5,051 bases of DNA from Campylobacteraceae bacterium. GTDB taxonomy: Bacteria; Campylobacterota; Campylobacteria; Campylobacterales; Sulfurovaceae. The stretch covers positions 1 through 5,051 of the forward strand of contig JALWZI010000174.1 in assembly GCA_027002755.1 (NCBI GenBank), given 5' to 3'. Positions 1 to 5,051 of this stretch are shown piece by piece. Every line of letters begins with the position of its first letter. Position 1 is the stretch's first letter. The position numbers were made by a program, and so were the translations under genes. A model generated the notes under the pieces. It was not told the origin of the DNA, ran no database searches, and worked only from the letters and a program-made list of their open reading frames with translations.

Positions 1-232
1 GAAAGAACGACAGAAACTCTATCTACTCACCGAAGTGATCGGGCGCTGGTCCATGGTCGATGTCTATGTCGTCTCCATCATGATCGCCCTGGTCCACTTC
101 GGCGGACTGACCGAGATTCGTGCAGGCGGCGGCGCGGTTTTCTTCCTGCTTGTGGTCATCGTCACCATGTTGGCGGCTATGAGTTTCGACCCCAGACTTA
201 TCTGGGACACCGCAAAGGAGCGACATGCCTGA
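1..232 (+). CDS. pqiA: PqiA family inner-membrane protein, C-terminal fragment (5' end outside window)
   Basis: The frame is open from base 2 and ends at the TGA at 230-232, giving about 76 C-terminal residues. The GTG at 35 is an internal codon, because the preceding in-frame residues (KERQKLYLLTEV) already fit the family. Seen: the motif IGRWSMVDVYVV, a hydrophobic helix, a short polar turn (GLTEIRAGGG), a second hydrophobic helix (AVFFLLVVIVTMLAA) and the ending SFDPRLIWD. This matches the end of the second transmembrane module of PqiA/LetA (paraquat-inducible protein A) proteins. Family knowledge: PqiA/LetA are multi-pass inner-membrane proteins encoded next to MCE proteins (PqiB/LetB), and are proposed to load or extract lipids at the inner-membrane end of the MCE tube. 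The stop lies inside the start region of the next gene (8-nt overlap), so the two are probably translationally coupled. Total length, and whether both halves of the usual duplicated protein exist, cannot be seen. Confidence 0.9.
   Translation, partial: KERQKLYLLTEVIGRWSMVDVYVVSIMIALVHFGGLTEIRAGGGAVFFLLVVIVTMLAAMSFDPRLIWDTAKERHA
214..220 (+). promoter_or_regulatory. Ribosome binding site of pqiB
   Basis: AAAGGAG lies four bases before the ATG at 225. It sits inside the last codons of pqiA and supports 225 as the start of pqiB. Confidence 0.7.
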
Positions 233-1850
233 AGACCCCGTCATACATCCTCCGGGAGAAGAGTACGTCAAGGAGGCGATATGGTCCTCACGCCGCCGCC
301 ACTTCTCCGCGGTCTGGATCGTCCCCATTGTCGCCCTGATTATCGGTGCGGTACTCATCTACAAATCGATAAGTCAGAAAGGGCCCACGATCCAGATCAC
401 CTTCCAGTCCGCCGAGGGGATCGAAGCCGGAAAATCGGTCGTCAAATACAAAGATATCAAGGTCGGCAAAGTCACCGATATTCGCTTCAATGAGGATCTG
501 AAATCCGTCGTCGTCACGGCGGAACTCAACCGGGAAATGAAGCATTACCTGAGTGAAAAGACCCGTTTCTGGATCGTCCATGCCCGGCTGACCGCCGATT
601 CGATCGAAGGACTCGACACCCTGCTCTCGGGCTCCTACATCGGCATGGATCCCCAACCCGGCAAGGAGCAGCTGCGCCGGTTCAAAGGGCTGGAGAATCC
701 GCCGGTGATCCTGGACAACCTCAAAGGGAAGACCTTTGTCCTCGAGGCGGAAGACAGAGGTTCCCTGCAGATCGGCTCTCCTGTCTACTACAAGAAACTG
801 AAAGCCGGAAAGGTGATCGGTTCCCATCTTTCCGCCGACGGACGCCGCGTTTTCATCGATGTCTTTATCCGGGAACCCTACAGCAGGCTTGTCACCGATG
901 CGACGCGTTTCTGGGATGCCAGCGGGATCGACGCCACCATCGGTCCCGATGGGGTGGAGATCCGCACCGCTTCACTGACGGCCATCCTCTCCGGTGGAAT
1001 CTCCTTCGGCAATTTCGAAGTCTTCGGGGAAGGAAAACCTGTCAAAGACAAGCACCACTTCATCCTCTTCAAAAATATCAAACTGGCCAAGAAGATCACC
1101 TACAACCGGGAACTCTTCTTCTGGGTCTATTTCCAGGACTCTATCCGGGGTCTCAAAGAGGGAGCCCCCGTGGAATTCCGAGGTGTCAAAGTGGGTGAAG
1201 TGGTGAGCTTCTTCCTCATCGGTGATGCGAAAACGGCGGAGTTCCACATTCCCGTCCTCATCAAGATCGAACCGGGTCGTTTCACGATCCAGGGTCGGAA
1301 AAAGAATGCCGGCAACAATGTCGACGAAGAGGTTTTCAGAGCGCTGATCGCCAAAGGTCTCCGGGCGCAGCTCCAGAGCTCCAATCTCCTCACAGGGGCG
1401 CTCCTGGTCAATCTGGACTTCTTCCCCGATGCGGAAAAGGTGGAGCCGGAAAAGAAGAACGGTCTCTATGTCTTCCCCTCCGTTCCCGGAACCATCGAAT
1501 CGCTCAAGAGCAATCTCCAGACCATTCTCCAGCAGGTCGCCACCATTCCTTTCAAGGATATCGGGGAAAAGGTCGATACCCTGCTTGAAAAACTCGATGC
1601 TGCGACGATGCCGCAGTTCAATCAGAGCATGGAGCAGATCAACACCAAACTGCTCCCCTCTTTCCTCAAACTGATCGAAAACGGAAACGCGTCAGTCGAG
1701 GAGATGCGCAGGAACTATCTGGATACCAACGCCGATATCCACCGCAATATGCTCAAGCTGCTGGATGAGATCACCCGGACCAGTCACTCCATCCGGCAAC
1801 TGACCGACTATCTCAACCGCCACCCCGAATCACTGATCAGAGGAAGATGA
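225..1850 (+). CDS. pqiB: PqiB-like protein with three MCE domains, inner-membrane anchored
   Basis: A complete 541-residue protein, close to the length of E. coli PqiB; LetB/YebT, with seven MCE domains, is much longer. Residues 1-27 are cytoplasmic and basic near the end (SSRRRH). A single membrane anchor spans about 28-46 (WIVPIVALIIGAVLIY). Three MCE domains follow: about 53-146 (core GIEAGKSVVKYKDIKVGKV), 167-261 (SLQIGSPVYYKKLKAGKVIG) and 297-402 (GLKEGAPVEFRGVKVGEVV). A long helical, probably coiled-coil tail occupies about 423-530 and ends in YLNRHPESLIRGR, an ending common in this family. Known for PqiB: it forms a hexamer of stacked MCE rings with a C-terminal needle that bridges the periplasm and gives a hydrophobic path between the membranes. 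The start at 225 has a good ribosome binding site and overlaps the end of pqiA; pqiC begins three bases after the stop. The cargo is not known from sequence. The family call is firm; choosing PqiB over other short MCE proteins rests on domain count and on the flanking PqiA and PqiC. Confidence 0.95.
   Translation: MPEDPVIHPPGEEYVKEAIWSSRRRHFSAVWIVPIVALIIGAVLIYKSISQKGPTIQITFQSAEGIEAGKSVVKYKDIKVGKVTDIRFNEDLKSVVVTAELNREMKHYLSEKTRFWIVHARLTADSIEGLDTLLSGSYIGMDPQPGKEQLRRFKGLENPPVILDNLKGKTFVLEAEDRGSLQIGSPVYYKKLKAGKVIGSHLSADGRRVFIDVFIREPYSRLVTDATRFWDASGIDATIGPDGVEIRTASLTAILSGGISFGNFEVFGEGKPVKDKHHFILFKNIKLAKKITYNRELFFWVYFQDSIRGLKEGAPVEFRGVKVGEVVSFFLIGDAKTAEFHIPVLIKIEPGRFTIQGRKKNAGNNVDEEVFRALIAKGLRAQLQSSNLLTGALLVNLDFFPDAEKVEPEKKNGLYVFPSVPGTIESLKSNLQTILQQVATIPFKDIGEKVDTLLEKLDAATMPQFNQSMEQINTKLLPSFLKLIENGNASVEEMRRNYLDTNADIHRNMLKLLDEITRTSHSIRQLTDYLNRHPESLIRGR
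1839..1846 (+). promoter_or_regulatory. Ribosome binding site of pqiC
   Basis: AGAGGAAG ends seven bases before the ATG at 1854. An ATG at 1847 directly abuts this motif, leaves no spacing and opens a different frame. The site therefore favours 1854, the start that gives a lipoprotein signal. Confidence 0.6.
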
Positions 1851-1853
1851 CCG

Positions 1854-2438
1854 ATGAAACGATACACTCTTGCGATCCCCGGCCTGCTGCTGATACTCCT
1901 GCTGGCAGGCTGCAGCAGCCGATCCGACTACTACCGTCTACACCCCCGCCTCCTGCCGGCACAGGAGGTCCGGCCTCTGCACACCCGGCATATCGTCGGT
2001 ATCGGAGAGGTCCAGGTCGCCGACTATCTGCAGAAAGAGTCTCTCGCCACCCGCCTGGGACCCGGCCGGATCAAGATCAACGATACCGCCCTCTGGGCCG
2101 GCTCCCTGAGCAAAAATATCCAGCGTGTCCTCCAGGTCAACCTCTCCCGACTGCTTCCCTCCCGGACCTTCCTCGCCTATCCCTGGGAAGAACCTCTGAG
2201 CGACGACAGTCGCCTCTTCCTCACCGTAGACCGTTTCGACGGGGATCTCAACGGCACTGTCACCTTCATGGGGCACTGGAGTCTGGTCGACCGCAAAGAG
2301 GATCGGATCGTCACCGGTGAGAGCTTCCGCTATATCCGGCAGGGCTCCCCGGGTGCCGCCGGCATCGTCGAGACCCAGAGCCGGCTTCTGGAGCGACTCA
2401 GCCGCCGCATCGCCTCCCGGATACGCTCCCGGATCTAA
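1854..2438 (+). CDS. pqiC: PqiC-like outer-membrane lipoprotein (ABC-type transport auxiliary lipoprotein family)
   Basis: A complete 194-residue protein, similar in size to E. coli PqiC (formerly YmbA). Seen: a lipoprotein signal with two early basic or polar residues (MKRYT), a hydrophobic stretch and the lipobox LLAGC, with the lipidated cysteine at residue 20. Residues +2 and +3 are Ser-Ser, which lacks the inner-membrane retention Asp, so outer-membrane sorting is expected by the +2 rule. The mature part starts with DYYRLHP and carries GIGEVQVADYLQKESLATR (about 49-67) and a W-A-G-S-L motif (about 81-85), hallmarks of the DUF330/ABC_trans_aux family. Family knowledge: PqiC sits in the outer membrane and interacts with the distal end of PqiB, completing the trans-envelope path. 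It is the third gene of the operon. It ends five bases before the stop of the convergent diguanylate cyclase gene. No in-frame damage is seen. Confidence 0.92.
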   Translation: MKRYTLAIPGLLLILLLAGCSSRSDYYRLHPRLLPAQEVRPLHTRHIVGIGEVQVADYLQKESLATRLGPGRIKINDTALWAGSLSKNIQRVLQVNLSRLLPSRTFLAYPWEEPLSDDSRLFLTVDRFDGDLNGTVTFMGHWSLVDRKEDRIVTGESFRYIRQGSPGAAGIVETQSRLLERLSRRIASRIRSRI

Positions 2439-2443
2439 CCGGC

Positions 2444-3718
2444 TCAGCGGTCCGAGACTACCCGGTCTCTTCCTTCGTTTTTGGCCCGGTAGAGTGCGTT
2501 ATCGGCCCGTCGGAAAAGCTCCGTCACCTCCTCCGTCTCTTTCCCGACTCTACTGCAGGCGATCCCGCAACTGCACTGCAGCGTGATTTTTTCTGAAAAG
2601 AGGCGTTTTTTCAGTTCCCGGCGGATCTTCTCCGCCAGCTCCCGTGCCCCTTCCGGATCACGACAGGTCAGGATTACGAACTCTTCACCTCCCCATCGTC
2701 CCAGAAAGTCCCCCGGCTCCACCAGCTCTCTCAGCAGTTGTGCCACCTCCACCAGGATCCGGTCTCCCACCGGATGACCGTACCGATCGTTGATCACTTT
2801 GAAATGGTCCAGATCGAAGAGGATCAGGCAGAGGTTTTTTCCCAGGCTCCGTGCCCGTTTGATCCGGTCGGCGAACTCCTCGTTGAAGACGAAACGGTTG
2901 TAAAGACCGGTGAGCTCGTCAAAACGGGCCCGGCGGCGGTAGAACTGCTGACGTGTCGCCAGTTCGGTGATCTCCGAAAGCGCGACAATGGTATGCCCTG
3001 TCTCAGGGATCCTCGTGATGGAGACAGCGTAGAAAGTGATCGCGCGGTCCCGGGGATTTTTCAGTGCGATCACCCGACGCCCCGGCTCCTTCCTCTCCAG
3101 CTCCCGGACCCAGTCGAATCCATCCCGCTTTTCCGGAACGAAGGTCTCCTCCTGATGCTGCATATGGTCGGAGAGTCGGCATTCCTTCTCCCGGTACTCT
3201 TCCACCGAATCGATTCCAAAAAACTCCAGATACTCCCGGTTGAGAAAGATCGGTTCAAAAGTGTGATCCAGGACGATCAGCATGTTCCCTTCCAGGTGGG
3301 CGATCTCTTCCAGGATCTGACTCTGCTGCCGAAGCTCCCGCTCCAGTCGCAACTGCCGTCCGATCTTGGCGATCTTCTCCTCCAGAATGGAGAGGTCGAT
3401 GGGTTTGAGAAGATAGTGGTCGATCCGAAGTTCGATGGCTCTGAGGAGAAAACGGCTGTCACTGTGGGCCGTGGTGACGATGACGGGCTGCCCCGGATCG
3501 ATCTTGCGGATCTCTTCGATCATCTCCATCCCGTTTCGCTGCGGCATCTCCAGGTCGGTGATGACGATGTCGGGACGATACTTCCGGTAGAGCTCCAGCC
3601 CCGCCTCACCGTCCGAAGCGATATTGACACCCCCCGGTGCCAGATGCCGGAGGAAAAATCCCAGCTCCTCCCGGATCGTCTCCTCATCCTCTACAAGAAG
3701 GATCGACAGATCAAGCAT
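2444..3718 (-). CDS. Response regulator with REC, PAS and GGDEF (diguanylate cyclase) domains
   Basis: A 424-residue cytoplasmic protein, counted from the ATG at 3718. This start has GGGGAGG (3725-3731) six bases upstream and begins right at the REC fold (MLDLSILLVEDEE). A longer reading from 3775 would add residues that overlap the kinase gene and fit no domain. REC is about residues 1-120: acidic pocket E10/D11, phospho-acceptor D55 (VITDLEMP), T82/T83 and K105 (LLKPI). A helical linker (110-137) leads to a PAS-like domain (about 138-252, LIVLDHTFEPIFLNREYLEFFGI). GGDEF is about 260-424: DELTGLYNR, metal-binding D302 in FDLDHFKVIND, and active-site GGEEF at 343-347. Predicted reaction: 2 GTP to cyclic di-GMP, activated by REC phosphorylation and dimerisation. 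The inhibitory site five residues before GGEEF reads EPGD instead of RxxD. The start lies inside the 3' end of the kinase gene, so that kinase is very probably its partner. There is no DNA-binding domain, so output is through the second messenger. PAS ligand unknown. Confidence 0.93.
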   Translation of the reverse strand: MLDLSILLVEDEETIREELGFFLRHLAPGGVNIASDGEAGLELYRKYRPDIVITDLEMPQRNGMEMIEEIRKIDPGQPVIVTTAHSDSRFLLRAIELRIDHYLLKPIDLSILEEKIAKIGRQLRLERELRQQSQILEEIAHLEGNMLIVLDHTFEPIFLNREYLEFFGIDSVEEYREKECRLSDHMQHQEETFVPEKRDGFDWVRELERKEPGRRVIALKNPRDRAITFYAVSITRIPETGHTIVALSEITELATRQQFYRRRARFDELTGLYNRFVFNEEFADRIKRARSLGKNLCLILFDLDHFKVINDRYGHPVGDRILVEVAQLLRELVEPGDFLGRWGGEEFVILTCRDPEGARELAEKIRRELKKRLFSEKITLQCSCGIACSRVGKETEEVTELFRRADNALYRAKNEGRDRVVSDR

Positions 3719-5051
3719 TGTCATCCTCCCCGAAATCGAGGATGACACACAGGCCCTCCTCTTCGTTTCGTGCACGGATCGATCCTCCCAGCTTCTCTTC
3801 CACGATCAACCGGGAGATATAGAGACCGATCCCCGATCCCTCCTCTTTGGTAGTGAAATGGGCATCGAAGATTTGCGAAAGCGTCTCATCGGAAACCCCG
3901 CCGCCGTTGTCACAGAAACGGATCTGACGCCCCTCCATCTCCACTGTAATCCGCTTTGGCGTCCGGGGGCTCTTCTCCAGGGCATCTCTGGCATTGTTGA
4001 CCAGATTGAGGATCACCTGTTGAAATTCGCTGCGGCTGCCGAAAAGCTCGAAGTCCTCTCCCCGCACCTCGATGGTGATGCCGCTCTTCTTCAGAGTCAG
4101 CGAATACATCGAAAAGACCGCCTCGATCGCCTCTCTGGCCGAGAAGCGCTCCTGCCCCTTGCCGATCCGAAAGAAGTTTCGGAAATCGTCGATGGTCTGG
4201 CTGAGAAACTTGATCACTTCCAGATTCTTTTCGGCGAACCGTTCCATGAAATCACGGTCGACCTTGCCGTCTTTGTGCAGGTATTTCAGTTTCTGGATAC
4301 TCAGCGCCAGAGTGTTGAGAGGTTGGCGCCACTGATGGGCGATCACTCCGATCATCTCTCCCATCGCCGCCAGCTTCTCCCGTTCCCGCATGATCTCCCG
4401 CTGGAGCAGGTTCTCCTGCACCGCACGCTTGACCTCTTCGTTGAGCCGCCGGTTGAGCCGTCGAAGAAGGAACTGGCGATAGAGAAGGATCAAAACGATC
4501 AGAGCGATCATCCCCAGCGCGTAGTAGAGTGGTCGGTAGTCGTAGGGTTCCACCAGCTTTTTGCTGCCGATCCATTTCTTGTAGATGGCGTTTTTCTCCT
4601 GGGGAGTGATCTGGGCCAGGGCTTTGTCCAGTTTCGCCAGAAGCTCGGGATCATTACGGGTGACGGCGATGGAGAGGCGATAACGCATATCGGCATAACC
4701 GGCGATCCGAAGCCCTTTGAGGTCGAATCGGTTGATGAAGTAGGAGGCGACGGGTAGGGTCGCAATGGTACAGTAGGCCTCTCCCGACTCCACCTTTCTT
4801 AAGGACTCCAGGTAATCCCGGGTCTCGATGATTTTCATCGAGGGGTAGAGGCTCCGCAGACGGCTGATAAGGCCCGAACCCTTTTTCCGTGCCACACTCT
4901 TGTCGGCGATCTCCGAGAGGTCTTTGACCAGCGGTTTGTCGTCCCGGGTGATGATCGCCAGACGATAGATTAGATAGGGGCGGGTGAAGCGGGCGTAACG
5001 CTTGCGCTCCTTGGTCGCGGTCGCTGCCGGCAGGATCTCGCAGCGTCCCGC
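3711..5051 (-). CDS. Sensor histidine kinase with periplasmic SBP_bac_3-like domain, N-terminus outside window
   Basis: The frame stays open to the right edge, giving 446 visible residues (numbered here from the edge). The GTG at 4895 is an internal valine: upstream in-frame codons give GRCEILPAATATKERKRYARF, typical of solute-binding domains. Residues 1 to about 165 are the C-terminal part of an SBP_bac_3-type sensor (RFTRPYLIYRLAIITRDDKP, ARKKGSGLI, IATLPVASYFINR, LRIAGYADMRYRLSIAV). A single transmembrane helix follows at about 174-192, then a basic, coiled-coil linker without HAMP or PAS. The DHp helix carries phospho-acceptor His239 in IAHQWRQPLN (codon 4335-4337). The HATPase_c domain shows the N-box (QQVILNLVNNARDAL), the G1 box (FCDNGGGV) and the G2 region (GSGIGLYIS). 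Predicted role: bind a small periplasmic solute such as an amino acid, autophosphorylate, and pass phosphate to the REC domain of the overlapping downstream gene. The ligand cannot be read from sequence. A second SBP domain or N-terminal signal/TM may lie beyond the edge. Its promoter is also outside. Confidence 0.93.
   Translation of the reverse strand, partial: AGRCEILPAATATKERKRYARFTRPYLIYRLAIITRDDKPLVKDLSEIADKSVARKKGSGLISRLRSLYPSMKIIETRDYLESLRKVESGEAYCTIATLPVASYFINRFDLKGLRIAGYADMRYRLSIAVTRNDPELLAKLDKALAQITPQEKNAIYKKWIGSKKLVEPYDYRPLYYALGMIALIVLILLYRQFLLRRLNRRLNEEVKRAVQENLLQREIMREREKLAAMGEMIGVIAHQWRQPLNTLALSIQKLKYLHKDGKVDRDFMERFAEKNLEVIKFLSQTIDDFRNFFRIGKGQERFSAREAIEAVFSMYSLTLKKSGITIEVRGEDFELFGSRSEFQQVILNLVNNARDALEKSPRTPKRITVEMEGRQIRFCDNGGGVSDETLSQIFDAHFTTKEEGSGIGLYISRLIVEEKLGGSIRARNEEEGLCVILDFGEDDNA
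3725..3731 (-). promoter_or_regulatory. Ribosome binding site of the REC-PAS-GGDEF gene, inside the kinase 3' end
   Basis: On the minus strand GGGGAGG is followed directly by ATGACAATG. The first ATG (3724) abuts the site with no spacing. The second (3718) is six bases away, which is the normal distance, so the second is chosen as the start. The site lies within the codons for the kinase ending LDFGEDDNA, implying translational coupling. Confidence 0.7.

Noticed and set aside
225..1850. LetB/YebT-like seven-MCE protein as an alternative identity for the MCE gene
   Set aside because: Only three MCE domains are present, the length matches PqiB, and a PqiC gene follows directly, which is typical of the pqi operon rather than the let operon.
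1847..2320. Alternative frame starting at the ATG overlapping the pqiB stop (ATGA)
   Set aside because: It abuts the ribosome site without spacing and encodes a low-complexity Pro/Arg-rich product. The frame from 1854 gives a clear lipoprotein signal and PqiC family motifs.
2414..2434. Short tandem repeat CTCCCGGAT (2414-2422 and 2426-2434) at the end of pqiC
   Set aside because: Only two copies of nine bases, explained by the repeated Ser-Arg-Ile codons at the protein C-terminus; no sign of a regulatory or mobile element.
2738..3745. Long plus-strand open frame (335 codons) antisense to the REC-PAS-GGDEF gene
   Set aside because: The opposite strand has unambiguous REC, PAS and GGDEF motifs in order. 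The antisense product has no recognisable motif, is rich in Asp, Pro and Leu as expected from reading GC-rich codons backwards, and has no convincing ribosome site.
3624..4757. Long plus-strand open frame (377 codons) antisense to the histidine kinase
   Set aside because: It lies over the conserved kinase core on the other strand, overlaps the previous antisense frame, and shows no domain or signal. It is best explained by low stop frequency in the complementary frame.
4895..4897. GTG as possible start of the histidine kinase
   Set aside because: The frame stays open upstream to the window edge, and the upstream residues match the solute-binding domain, so this is an internal valine of a protein truncated by the edge.

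Overview
The window (5051 bp, visibly GC-rich) is almost entirely coding. It holds parts of two convergent operons that meet at about position 2440. No RNA genes, CRISPR arrays, mobile elements or sizeable non-coding stretches are visible. No gene-free gap exceeds a few bases.

Left half, plus strand (1-2438): the 3' end of pqiA, a complete pqiB and a complete pqiC. Together they encode a Pqi-type MCE system. PqiA is a multi-pass inner-membrane protein. PqiB is an inner-membrane-anchored protein with three MCE domains that forms a periplasm-spanning tube. PqiC is an outer-membrane lipoprotein. Such systems are thought to move lipids or other hydrophobic molecules between the inner and outer membranes. 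The genes overlap or nearly touch (8-nt overlap, then a 3-nt gap), so this is clearly an operon whose promoter lies left of the window.

Right half, minus strand (5051 down to 2444): a membrane histidine kinase, truncated at its N-terminus by the window edge, with a periplasmic solute-binding (SBP_bac_3-like) sensor domain. It overlaps by 8 nt a response regulator built as REC-PAS-GGDEF. The pair reads as a signalling route from a periplasmic ligand, through phosphotransfer, to cyclic di-GMP synthesis. The diguanylate cyclase has an intact active site (GGEEF), but the canonical RxxD inhibitory site is replaced by EPGD.

Organism: a Gram-negative (diderm) bacterium, since it has an outer-membrane lipoprotein and an MCE system. 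The kinase style (SBP_bac_3 sensor, one TM before the kinase core, IAHQWRQPLN phosphoacceptor motif) resembles kinases abundant in Campylobacterota such as Sulfurovum, Sulfurimonas and Nitratifractor. With the high GC, a Nitratifractor- or Sulfurovum-like member is my best guess from memory, not a search. A proteobacterial origin cannot be excluded.

I do not see a clearly new biological system. The most interesting points are the predicted ligand-to-c-di-GMP pair, the altered inhibitory site of its cyclase, and the tightly convergent end-to-end operon arrangement.
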